A stretch of 64,000 bases of DNA from Cellvibrionaceae bacterium AOL6 (lineage in GTDB: Bacteria; Pseudomonadota; Gammaproteobacteria; Pseudomonadales; Cellvibrionaceae): assembly GCA_003265435.1 (NCBI GenBank), contig NOXC01000002.1:345712-409711 (forward strand), read 5' to 3'. The number at the start of each line of letters is the position of its first letter. Position 1 is the stretch's first letter. Below, in pieces: positions 18,861 through 27,118 of this stretch. Under the pieces are notes generated by a model. It had not been told where the DNA came from and did not search any database. It saw nothing but the letters and a program-made list of their open reading frames with translations. The position numbers and the translations under genes are program-made.

Positions 18861-20630
18861 ATGCATTCCATTACATGGCTTCTCGGGGGCTGCCGTTTCA
18901 TGCTTCGTTCAATAAGGCGTAATGCCCTGCTTGGCACGTTTTTCGTCATTATTGCCATACTGACCCCCGTGTATATTGGGCTGAGTGTCTATTTGGACCG
19001 TTTGAACACCCATCACGCCCAGCAGGAGCAGCGCTACCAATTCACACAGCAGGCCGCATTATTACGCGCGCGCATTGAAGGCAGTATCAACGCCAATATT
19101 CAGACGGTACTGGGCTTAAAGGCCATCATCCAAACCAATCCCAATATGAGCCAAACCGAGTTCGCTTCTGTCGCGCGACACCTCTTTGAGGGCAAGTCGC
19201 AGTTGCGCAATATCGGGGGTGCGCCGGATATGATTGTCAGCCTGATGTACCCGCTCGAGGGGAACGAAGCCGCACTGGGTTTAAATTACCGCGAGAACTT
19301 CGAGCAATGGGTTGCCGCGGATCGTGCTCGCAGCACCGGTGAACTGGTGATCGCAGGCCCCGTCACCTTGCGCCAAGGCGGGGAGGCCTTGATCGGCCGT
19401 GTGCCGGTGTTTCTTGAGAACGATCAATTTTGGGGGCTGATTTCGGCCGTGATCGACATGCAAGCCTTTTATGAAGACACCGGGCTCAATGCACTTCCGT
19501 CGAACCTCTCTATCGCTGTGCGCGGTAAAGACGCGCTCGGCGAGCTTGGCCAGAACTTTTTCGGCGACCCCGATCTGTTCACCCACGACAGTGTCTTCAC
19601 AGACATCTCGCTCCCCTCTGGTTCCTGGCAACTGGCGGTCCGTCCGGGACAGGGGTGGCTGACTCAGGCGCCCAATACTCAGACCCTACGCACCTTGCTT
19701 TTTTTCGTCGGCATGCTGCTGTTGATTCCTGCTTTCAGCCTGTATCGACTGCTCGTGCACCGTGCTCAGCATGAAGCCACGTTAATTCATGCAAAAAATG
19801 AAGCGGTCGCGGCGGCAAATGCGAAAAGTGATTTTCTTGCGATGATGAGCCACGAAATACGTACCCCTCTCAACGGCATCACCAGCATGTTGAGCTTATT
19901 GCAACGGGGTCCAATCGACGACAAGCAGGTACGCAAAGTGGCCATCGCACGGCAAAATGCCGATGCCTTGTTGAACATCATCGACGATATCCTGGATTTC
20001 ACCAAAATCGATGCGGGCCATCTCAACATTGCCAATCATCCATTTTCCCCCGAGCTGGTTGCTCAAGGTGTGATTGATGTGCTGCAACCCCGCAGTGGAA
20101 ATAAAGACGTCCGAATTCATCTGGATACGCACAATCTCACCGTAGAACAGGTCATCGGTGACGCGTCCCGAGTGCGACAAGTATTGATGAACTTGGTGGG
20201 CAATGCGGTCAAGTTTACTGAAGAAGGCATGGTGCTTGTGCAATGCTCCACACAGTCTGTTGGAGACGGCAAGGCACGCTTAGTCTTTCGTGTCGAGGAC
20301 AGCGGCATCGGCATCCCTCCCGAAAAACAGGCGACGCTATTCGACCCATTTACCCAAGCCGATACCTCTTCCACTCGCGCCTACGGCGGCACCGGGTTGG
20401 GGCTCGCCATCAGCAAGCGCTTGTGCGACCTGATGGATGGCAGCATTGCTGTGCGCAGTGTGCCGGGTAAAGGCAGTGTATTCAGCTTTCATGTTGTGGT
20501 GGACGAGGTCCCATCCGCAGCGAACGGTGGACCCGCTAATTTGCACGGCGCATCACACTCAGCGCATGAATCACACCACGTAATTCGGCCAAGCCCTTCA
20601 AACGACCCGCAAAGCTATAGCCGGGGTTAA
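18861..20630 (+). CDS. Membrane sensor histidine kinase with CHASE domain
   Basis: 589 residues. A transmembrane helix near 20-40 is followed by a periplasmic CHASE-type sensor (about 60-250; IGGAPDMIVSLMYPLEGNEAALGLNYRENF) and a second helix near 280-300. The HisKA dimerisation/phosphoacceptor region carries FLAMMSHEIRTPLNGI, with His near 331. The HATPase_c domain carries the N box (VLMNLVGNAVKFTEEG), the G1 box (VEDSGIGIP) and the G2 box (YGGTGLGLAIS). No receiver domain is attached and no response regulator is adjacent. The last 30 or so residues are read antisense to the 3' end of uxuA, a 95-base convergent overlap, and do not resemble a domain, so the gene may have lost a C-terminal receiver. 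A start at Met 18900 is an alternative. Confidence 0.85.
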   Translation: MHSITWLLGGCRFMLRSIRRNALLGTFFVIIAILTPVYIGLSVYLDRLNTHHAQQEQRYQFTQQAALLRARIEGSINANIQTVLGLKAIIQTNPNMSQTEFASVARHLFEGKSQLRNIGGAPDMIVSLMYPLEGNEAALGLNYRENFEQWVAADRARSTGELVIAGPVTLRQGGEALIGRVPVFLENDQFWGLISAVIDMQAFYEDTGLNALPSNLSIAVRGKDALGELGQNFFGDPDLFTHDSVFTDISLPSGSWQLAVRPGQGWLTQAPNTQTLRTLLFFVGMLLLIPAFSLYRLLVHRAQHEATLIHAKNEAVAAANAKSDFLAMMSHEIRTPLNGITSMLSLLQRGPIDDKQVRKVAIARQNADALLNIIDDILDFTKIDAGHLNIANHPFSPELVAQGVIDVLQPRSGNKDVRIHLDTHNLTVEQVIGDASRVRQVLMNLVGNAVKFTEEGMVLVQCSTQSVGDGKARLVFRVEDSGIGIPPEKQATLFDPFTQADTSSTRAYGGTGLGLAISKRLCDLMDGSIAVRSVPGKGSVFSFHVVVDEVPSAANGGPANLHGASHSAHESHHVIRPSPSNDPQSYSRG

Positions 20631-21720
20631 CGCCCGGCTTTCCAATTTCATCCCCAAGCGCGTGACCGTGATCCGGGCGCATCGGAATTCGATCCGTACG
20701 ACCACACGCCGCTCGGCGTTGCTCTTCATCCATCAGCGCGTTGATCAGGCCCACCATGTCGTTATCACCGTCCAGGTGCTCCGCTTCGTAAAACGAGCCA
20801 TCGTCTTCACGTTTTACATTGCGTAAGTGTACGAAGTGGATACGGGGCCCAAATTCTTTTGCCATGGCGACCAGGTCATTGTCACAGCGCGCACCAAAAC
20901 TGCCAGCGCATAGCGTCAAGCCATTATTTTCACTCGGCACACGCTCGAGTAATTTACGCGCATCCTCCGCAGTCGACACAACACGCGGCAGGCCAAAGAG
21001 CGAAAACGGCGGGTCATCGGGGTGAATGCACATGCGCACCCCGACTTCGTCGGCGACCGGAATAATTTCCTCGAGAAAGCGCATCAGGTTTTCGCGAAAA
21101 CCTTCCGTCCCAAGCGCGATAAACTCGGCAATCGCTTCGCGAATCGAATCTCGAGTGTAGGAGCCCTCGCCCCCGGGGAGACCGGCAATGATGTTTTTTT
21201 CAAGCGCGTTTTTTTCAGCCTCACTCATCTGCTCAAAGCGTTGCTTGGCCGTCAATAGCGCGCTTTCACTGTAGCTCGCTTCGGCGTTGGGGCGCTCTAG
21301 GATAAAAACGTCATAGGCGATAAAGTCCCGCATTTCAAAACGCAGCGCTTCCGAGGCGTTGTCCAGCTCAAAATTCAGATTAGTGCGCGTCCAATCCACC
21401 ACCGGCATAAAGTTGTAGCAGACCACCTGAATGCCAGCGCGCCCCACGGCCCGCACACTGGCTTTATAATTGTCAATGTACTCGCGATACCGGCCACTGC
21501 GCGTTTTGATGTCGTTGTGCAGGGGGATGCTTTCCACCACCGCCCAATGCAAGCCCGCCGCTTCAATGTCTTTTTTCCGAGCGTCAACTTCCTCCTGCGG
21601 CCAAGCGTCGCCTGTGGGGATGTGATGCAACGAGGTGACCACGCCACGCGCTCCCGCCTGGCGTATATTTTTCAACGTAACCGAGTCAGTCGGTCCGAAC
21701 CAGCGCCATGTTTCCAACAT
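20536..21720 (-). CDS. uxuA: D-mannonate dehydratase
   Basis: 394 residues. MLETWRWFGPTDSVTLKNIRQAGARGVVTSLHHIPTGDAW is the characteristic UxuA start. The later motifs RMCIHPDDPPFSLFGLPRVVS and MRPDHGHAL contain conserved metal-binding histidines and aspartates of this TIM-barrel family. The enzyme dehydrates D-mannonate to 2-keto-3-deoxy-D-gluconate in the cytoplasmic glucuronate pathway. Glucuronate side groups of xylan would be a fitting source given the GH10 and GH51 genes in the window. The ATG is preceded by AGAGGG. Transcribed alone; the 3' end overlaps the convergent kinase gene. Confidence 0.95.
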   Translation of the reverse strand: MLETWRWFGPTDSVTLKNIRQAGARGVVTSLHHIPTGDAWPQEEVDARKKDIEAAGLHWAVVESIPLHNDIKTRSGRYREYIDNYKASVRAVGRAGIQVVCYNFMPVVDWTRTNLNFELDNASEALRFEMRDFIAYDVFILERPNAEASYSESALLTAKQRFEQMSEAEKNALEKNIIAGLPGGEGSYTRDSIREAIAEFIALGTEGFRENLMRFLEEIIPVADEVGVRMCIHPDDPPFSLFGLPRVVSTAEDARKLLERVPSENNGLTLCAGSFGARCDNDLVAMAKEFGPRIHFVHLRNVKREDDGSFYEAEHLDGDNDMVGLINALMDEEQRRAACGRTDRIPMRPDHGHALGDEIGKPGVNPGYSFAGRLKGLAELRGVIHALSVMRRAN

Positions 21721-21820
21721 TGGGTTGCCCTCTTGTCGATCTTGACAATGCCGTGTGAACTTGAAAACCTGTATCCAATGGCAAACAGTATAGCCACAGG
21801 TGACGCTCCGATGTCACCGT

Positions 21821-21836
21821 CAAAATAACAATAATG
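21821..21836 (+). promoter_or_regulatory. A-rich leader element upstream of the DUF1080 gene
   Basis: CAAAATAACAATAATG, 25 bases before the ATG. It matches the AANAANAA pattern bound by Hfq (with Crc in pseudomonads) near start sites. The same core recurs before several CAZyme genes in the window. Confidence 0.35.
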
Positions 21837-21861
21837 CTCTCTATTTTTTCAGGACCTCATT

Positions 21862-22617
21862 ATGAGAAATACTGGCCGCACACTCAGTCTCATTCGCGCC
21901 CTCCTCGTTTTCGCTTTTTTCAGTGGGGCCGCCCACGCTGATCAGGCTGGCGTCACCACTGCAACCGATTGGGTCTCGTTATTTGATGGCAAAAGCCTGG
22001 ACGGCTGGACTCAGGTTGGCGGCAGCGCACCGTATCGAGTGGAAGACGGCGCGATCATCGGCACCAGCGTGATGAATAGCCCCAACTCATTTTTACGCAC
22101 GGATCAGACCTTCAAAAATTTTATTCTCGAGTTCGATTTTAAAATCGCCGCCAATATGAATTCAGGTGTGCAGTTCCGAAGTCTCCTCGACCCGAATGAA
22201 GACCCTGCACGGGTGCGCGGCTACCAATTCGAGCTCGATCCCTCGGCTCGCGCCTGGACGGCCGGCATTTATGACGAGGCACGACGCGGCTGGCTTTACC
22301 CACTGACGCAACACCCCGATGCGCAACAGGTCTTGGCGCCCGGGCGCTGGTACACCGGGCGTATTGAGTGCCGTGGCTCGGATATTCGTACGTATCTGAA
22401 CGGCGTCGCTGTGGCACACCTGATCGACGACCCCGAAATCCCCCAGCAGGGGTTTATCGCGCTGCAGGTGCACAGTATCGGCAATGAGGATCAAGCGGGT
22501 TTGGAGATTCACTGGCGCAACATCCGTATCCGATCGGAACCCCTGCCTCTAGACGCGCCATCCGAGCCAAGCCCGCCCTTGGTTGACCTGCGCCCGATAT
22601 CGCAGGCTGCGAAATGA
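21862..22617 (+). CDS. Periplasmic DUF1080 (3-keto-disaccharide hydrolase-like) protein
   Basis: 251 residues with a signal peptide (about 1-26, ending AHADQ). WVSLFDGKSLDGWTQVGG, YRVEDGAIIGTS, NFILEFDFKIAANMNSGVQFRS and GFIALQVHS are hallmarks of the DUF1080 concanavalin-like fold, now described as 3-keto-glycoside hydrolase. AGGA precedes the ATG. Its stop overlaps the start of the next gene by 4 bases (ATGA), so the two products are made together. The partner is a large PVC-type haem protein with a dehydrogenase-like propeller. Oxidation of a sugar at C3 by one and cleavage by the other is an attractive but unproven reading. Confidence 0.8.
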   Translation: MRNTGRTLSLIRALLVFAFFSGAAHADQAGVTTATDWVSLFDGKSLDGWTQVGGSAPYRVEDGAIIGTSVMNSPNSFLRTDQTFKNFILEFDFKIAANMNSGVQFRSLLDPNEDPARVRGYQFELDPSARAWTAGIYDEARRGWLYPLTQHPDAQQVLAPGRWYTGRIECRGSDIRTYLNGVAVAHLIDDPEIPQQGFIALQVHSIGNEDQAGLEIHWRNIRIRSEPLPLDAPSEPSPPLVDLRPISQAAK

Positions 22618-25169
22618 ACCACCCCCAGGCACTGAGTCTGCTCGCCGCTCTCGGCATGCTTTTTACGCTGCCTTTGCAGGCTCAGAAAGGCGACGCCCGA
22701 GACGAACCGGGTACCGTGCAGGAAGAGACCTGGCGCCAATTCGATGTACCGGAAGCGCCCATTTTATCGCCGCTCGAGGCCTTGAAACAGTTTCGAGTGC
22801 CTCCCGGATTTCGATTAGAGGTCGCCGCGGCGGAACCTCTAGTCAATGACCCGGTGGCCATCGCCTGGGACGCAGACGGCCGTCTGTTTGCGGTAGAGAT
22901 GTGGAGCTACATGCCCAATGCCGACGGCGAAGGTGAGGCCCTGCCGAATGGCCGTGTCGTCGTCATGGAAGACCTTGATCAGGACGGCCGCATGGACCGC
23001 AGTACGGTTTTTCTCGACCAACTGCATATGCCCAGAGCACTGAGCATCGTGGAAGGCGGCGTATTGATCGCGGAGCCTCCACATCTCTGGTTCTGCCCCG
23101 ACCGCGACAACAATCTGCGCTGTGATGAAAAAATTCGCGTAGGCGACTATGCCACCGAAGGCACCGTGGAACACATGGAAAACGGGCTTTGGCGCGGTCT
23201 GGACAATTGGCTCTACAACGCCCGCTCCGACCGCAGGATGTTCTGGCAAAACGGCGAGCTACAGGTGGAGCAGACCGCCTGGCGCGGCCAGTGGGGTATG
23301 AGCATGGACGATGATGGACGCCTGTTCACCGCCAACAACAGCCAACCCCTGCTTGCCGATGTTTACCCTTGGCGCTATGCCAACCGCAACCCCTACTACG
23401 AGACGCGTCGCGGCACAGAACAGACGCTGATGAAAAACACTGCCGTCTTTTCGACCCGTGTAAATCCCGGCGTGAATCGCGGTTATCGGGATACAACGCT
23501 GCGCACGGATGGTCGCCTGCACAAGGCCACGGCCGCTTCTGGCCCCACAGTGTATCGTGGTCATCGCTATGAGGGCGCCTTCGACGGCGATGCGTTTTTT
23601 ACTGAGCCGGCCGCCAACCTCGTTGGGCAGGTGCGCCTGCATGAATCAGGCCTCGCGTTGCGTGGCGAGCATGTCCTCTACGACGACCCCGATTGGCAAA
23701 AGCGCGATGCGATCACCTCGAGCGACGAACGCTTTCGCCCGGTGAACCTGGCCTCCGGTCCCGATGGCTACCTGTACATCGTCGATATGTATCGCGGCAT
23801 ACTGCAGCACCGCGAATTTTTAACGACTTTTCTGCGCAAGCAAATTATCGAACGCGAACTCGATGCCCCCGTCGGGCTCGGCCGCATTTATCGGCTGGTG
23901 CCCGAATCCGGCAAAGCGGACTATGCCGTCCCGCGTTTATCCATGGCCGACGAACTCACTTTAATCGACACGCTACGCTCGGCCAATGGCTGGCAGCGCG
24001 ATACCGCTCAGCGCTTACTGGTGGAGCGCTCAGAACTCACGCCCGCTTCACGACAGGCGCTCAAGACACTGACCCTGACGCAACACGCCCCGAGCGCGCT
24101 GCACGCATTGTGGGTGTTACATGCACACGAAGCTCTTGATCCGGAATTTCTCGGCCGCGTTCTCGAACACCCCGATGCGCGAGTCCGCGTCCACGCCATT
24201 CGCACTGCTGAGGCTCAGCTCAACACCCCGAGTGTGCAAGTACCGTTTTTGTCGCTCGAGCATGATCGTGATGAGCGGGTCCGGCTGCAGTTTTATCAGA
24301 GCTTGGGCCAAATCGATGAGGATGCGCGCGTGCTGACGGTCGCACAGCGATGGTTAGATACGCGCGACGATGACAGACCTTTTGTTGACGCTCTGGTGTC
24401 CAGCCTTTCCGGCCGTGAATCGGACTTCCTGACAAGCGCATTGAATGTTAAACACTGGCTCTACGACGAGGGCCGTAGCGCGTTGCTCGCCGCCCTCGCC
24501 GCTACACTGTATCGAGGCAAAGCCACGGAGGCATTGTTGGAGCTGATGAACACCGCGGCCAGCCAGGCGACGTATTGGCAAGCGCAGGCGCTCTTCGATG
24601 GCGTTAAAGCGGCATCGAGCGACCCAGAGATCGCTCGCCCCTCACTGCCTCACGCACCTGACGCCGCGAGCATCGCCCTCTTCGAAAAAGCGCAGATCAA
24701 CTGGTTCTCAGACGCGTTTTCTTGGCCCGGCAACGACCATCGTGACAGTAAAGCCGCGCTTTCGAGCACGGAGCTCGCCTCTATCGAGCGCGGCGACAAG
24801 CTGTATCGCCAATACTGCAGCGCCTGCCATCAAAATACTGGCGAAGGCTTGGAGGGCCTTGCGCCACCACTAAACCAAAGCGAATGGGTAAACGGCTCTG
24901 CGCTGCGCCTCGCGCTGGTCGTGACACAGGGTGTACAAGGCCCAATCGAAGTGCGTGGCGTAGCCTGGGACGGGGTCATGCCCGCACATGGCGGGATCGA
25001 TGCCCTGCAGGGTCAAGGCTTGGCGGACTTACTGTCCTTCCTCCGGATGAGTTGGGGTAATCGCAGTGGCGTGCTCTCTCAGCAAGCGCTCGACACCATG
25101 CTTGCGCCCTACTCGGAGCACGAAGGCAGCTGGAGGGCCGAGAGTCTTGACGCACTGACCGACCTCTGA
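22614..25169 (+). CDS. PVC-type dehydrogenase/cytochrome c fusion protein
   Basis: 851 residues. A signal peptide (about 1-24) is followed by a sorbosone-dehydrogenase-like beta-propeller (about 60-430; FRVPPGFRLEVAAAEPLVNDPVAIAWDADGRLFAVEMW and SGPDGYLYIVDMYRGILQH). An alpha-helical HEAT-like region follows (about 450-690), then a C-terminal cytochrome c domain with haem-binding CSACH near 735. This architecture is common in Planctomycetes and Verrucomicrobia and less so in Gammaproteobacteria, so transfer is possible. It is probably a periplasmic sugar-oxidising electron-transfer protein, coupled to the upstream DUF1080 gene. The cofactor and substrate are not known. Confidence 0.82.
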   Translation: MNHPQALSLLAALGMLFTLPLQAQKGDARDEPGTVQEETWRQFDVPEAPILSPLEALKQFRVPPGFRLEVAAAEPLVNDPVAIAWDADGRLFAVEMWSYMPNADGEGEALPNGRVVVMEDLDQDGRMDRSTVFLDQLHMPRALSIVEGGVLIAEPPHLWFCPDRDNNLRCDEKIRVGDYATEGTVEHMENGLWRGLDNWLYNARSDRRMFWQNGELQVEQTAWRGQWGMSMDDDGRLFTANNSQPLLADVYPWRYANRNPYYETRRGTEQTLMKNTAVFSTRVNPGVNRGYRDTTLRTDGRLHKATAASGPTVYRGHRYEGAFDGDAFFTEPAANLVGQVRLHESGLALRGEHVLYDDPDWQKRDAITSSDERFRPVNLASGPDGYLYIVDMYRGILQHREFLTTFLRKQIIERELDAPVGLGRIYRLVPESGKADYAVPRLSMADELTLIDTLRSANGWQRDTAQRLLVERSELTPASRQALKTLTLTQHAPSALHALWVLHAHEALDPEFLGRVLEHPDARVRVHAIRTAEAQLNTPSVQVPFLSLEHDRDERVRLQFYQSLGQIDEDARVLTVAQRWLDTRDDDRPFVDALVSSLSGRESDFLTSALNVKHWLYDEGRSALLAALAATLYRGKATEALLELMNTAASQATYWQAQALFDGVKAASSDPEIARPSLPHAPDAASIALFEKAQINWFSDAFSWPGNDHRDSKAALSSTELASIERGDKLYRQYCSACHQNTGEGLEGLAPPLNQSEWVNGSALRLALVVTQGVQGPIEVRGVAWDGVMPAHGGIDALQGQGLADLLSFLRMSWGNRSGVLSQQALDTMLAPYSEHEGSWRAESLDALTDL

Positions 25170-25255
25170 AACAGCCTGTAATAGTCACATTGACATCAGC
25201 ACCCCTGGATATTTATTATTATCACACTATTTAGAGGCGCATTTCCGCGCTGACT

Positions 25256-25277
25256 GTAACAATAATAAAACTCAGGA
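25256..25277 (+). promoter_or_regulatory. A-rich leader element upstream of the GH51 gene
   Basis: AACAATAATAAAA runs directly into the CAGGA ribosome-binding site, 7-28 bases before the ATG. It is the best AANAANAA match in the window and a candidate Hfq-binding site controlling translation. Confidence 0.4.
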
Positions 25278-25283
25278 TCTCCT

Positions 25284-26837
25284 ATGTGCCGTTCCCTGTT
25301 CCGCACCGCACTGCTGACGGGCAGCTTGCTCTCCAGTTTCGCCCTGGCCGATGACGCGACAATCACGCTGAGCATCGACGAATCTCAACCGGGCCCCACC
25401 ATCCACCGCAATATTTACGGCCAGTTCATGGAACATCTTGGCCGGGGTATTTACGAAGGTATATGGGTTGGCGAAGACGCCGATATCCCCAATACCCGTG
25501 GCTACCGCAAAGACGTACTAAAAGCCTTAAAAGACCTCGAAGTGCCTCTGCTTCGCTGGCCCGGCGGCTGCTTCGCCGACGAATACCACTGGCGCGACGG
25601 TATCGGCCCTCGTGAAGAGCGCACGCGCACAGTGAATACTACCTGGGGAGGCGTCATCGACGACAACGCCTTCGGCACCCATGAGTTCTTTGAACTCGCC
25701 GAAATGCTCGACGCCGAAGTGTATGTCAATGGCAATCTGGGTACCGGCAGCCCGCGAGAGATGGCCGCCTGGCTCGAGTACATGACCTCAGACACCGACT
25801 CCACCCTTGCCAACCTGCGCCGTGCGAATGGTCGCGACAAGCCCTGGAAAGTCGACTATTTCGCCATTGGGAATGAGGCATGGGGCTGCGGTGGCAATAT
25901 GACACCGGAGTACTACACCCACCTCTACAAACACTATGCGACCTTCCTAAAAACACCGGCGGACAATCGCCCTGTCATGATTGCCAGCGGCGGTCAGGTT
26001 GACGAGACCATCTGGACCGAAACGCTGGCCAGCCAGGTTAAGCCGAACTGGTCTCTGCGCATGGATGCCATCAGCCACCACTACTACACACTCCCCACCG
26101 GCGACTGGGCCAAGAAAGGCGAGGCCATCGGCTTTGACGAATCCGAGTGGTTCAGCACGCTTAAACAAACACTGCGTGTGGAGGGCTTCATTCAGGACAA
26201 CGTCGCCATCCTCGACAAGTACGATCCAGAGAAGAAGATTGGCTTCTACGTGGATGAATGGGGCACCTGGTACGATGTCACGGAGGGCCATAACCCGGGC
26301 TTCCTCTATCAGCAGAACTCTCTTCGCGACGCCGTTGTCGCAGCGGTGAACCTCAATATTTTCCATGCCTACGCCGAACGCGTGCAGATGACCAATATTG
26401 CCCAGATGATCAACGTCTTGCAGGCGATGATTCTGACGGACAAAGAGAAGATGCTGTTGACCCCCACCTACCACGTGTTCCGCATGCACGTTCCCTTTCA
26501 GGACGTGACCGCCCTGCCCTTTACGCTTGAGGGTGCGCCCGAGTACACGCTGAACGGCGAATCGGTACCGGGTGTCAGTGCCTCTGCCGCGCGGGATGCC
26601 AAAGGGCGCACCTGGCTGACCCTGGTGAACCTGAATCCGAACCAGGCGGTTGAAGTCGCGTTGAGCGGCTACAAACAGGCCAAAGGCGAAGTCCTGACCG
26701 CCGAGGAGATGGATGCCCACAACACCTTCGACTCGCCTGAGCGCGTAACGCCAAAACCGTATAAGGCAAAAGCACAGTCTGGCAAACTGAGCCTGCCGCT
26801 GCCGGCGAAGTCTGTGATTGTCGTACAACTGAAGTAA
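25284..26837 (+). CDS. GH51 alpha-L-arabinofuranosidase, exported
   Basis: 517 residues. The signal peptide ends SFALADD, so periplasmic or secreted, whereas many GH51 enzymes are cytoplasmic. NIYGQFMEHLGRGIYEG, LLRWPGGCFADEYHWRDGIGP, DYFAIGNEAWGCGG (acid/base Glu) and IGFYVDEWGTW (nucleophile Glu) are the family landmarks, followed by the C-terminal beta-sandwich. The enzyme removes alpha-L-arabinofuranosyl side groups from arabinoxylan, arabinan or oligosaccharides. It lies alone, 114 bases after the cytochrome gene and 280 bases before a GH3 gene. The GH10 xylanase downstream and uxuA upstream support arabinoglucuronoxylan as a target. Confidence 0.93.
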   Translation: MCRSLFRTALLTGSLLSSFALADDATITLSIDESQPGPTIHRNIYGQFMEHLGRGIYEGIWVGEDADIPNTRGYRKDVLKALKDLEVPLLRWPGGCFADEYHWRDGIGPREERTRTVNTTWGGVIDDNAFGTHEFFELAEMLDAEVYVNGNLGTGSPREMAAWLEYMTSDTDSTLANLRRANGRDKPWKVDYFAIGNEAWGCGGNMTPEYYTHLYKHYATFLKTPADNRPVMIASGGQVDETIWTETLASQVKPNWSLRMDAISHHYYTLPTGDWAKKGEAIGFDESEWFSTLKQTLRVEGFIQDNVAILDKYDPEKKIGFYVDEWGTWYDVTEGHNPGFLYQQNSLRDAVVAAVNLNIFHAYAERVQMTNIAQMINVLQAMILTDKEKMLLTPTYHVFRMHVPFQDVTALPFTLEGAPEYTLNGESVPGVSASAARDAKGRTWLTLVNLNPNQAVEVALSGYKQAKGEVLTAEEMDAHNTFDSPERVTPKPYKAKAQSGKLSLPLPAKSVIVVQLK

Positions 26838-26846
26838 CACTTCCCT

Positions 26847-26867
26847 ACGGAAAGTGGCACTTTCCGT
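26847..26867. promoter_or_regulatory. Perfect 21-base palindrome between GH51 and GH3
   Basis: ACGGAAAGTG and CACTTTCCGT flank a single G. It could be an operator for the GH3 gene or a hairpin ending GH51 transcripts, but no T tract follows. Its AGTGGCACTTT core recurs near the GH16 and TBDT promoters. Confidence 0.45.
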
Positions 26868-27118
26868 CTTGCACCCCCGCTCACAGCCCTTGTGATGCGG
26901 GGCTTCAGTAGCAAATTCATACCCACGCACCAAAATCCGTACCCGTCTCACTTCACTCGAACGTTTCGCCCGCGCCGGGTTCGAGTTATTCCTACAGGAT
27001 CTGGCATCCCGCTCCTCCCTTCGAAGGCTATGCTCCTCGAAGCTGAATATCGAGTGATGCGCACCTGCGCGTTCGGCATTCAGCCCAGGCACCCTACTCA
27101 CTGACAGTCGGAAACGAT

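Noticed and set aside
25947..27101. A 384-codon open frame antisense to GH51
   Set aside because: It mirrors well-conserved GH51 codons and extends into the spacer; no family or start signal is visible.
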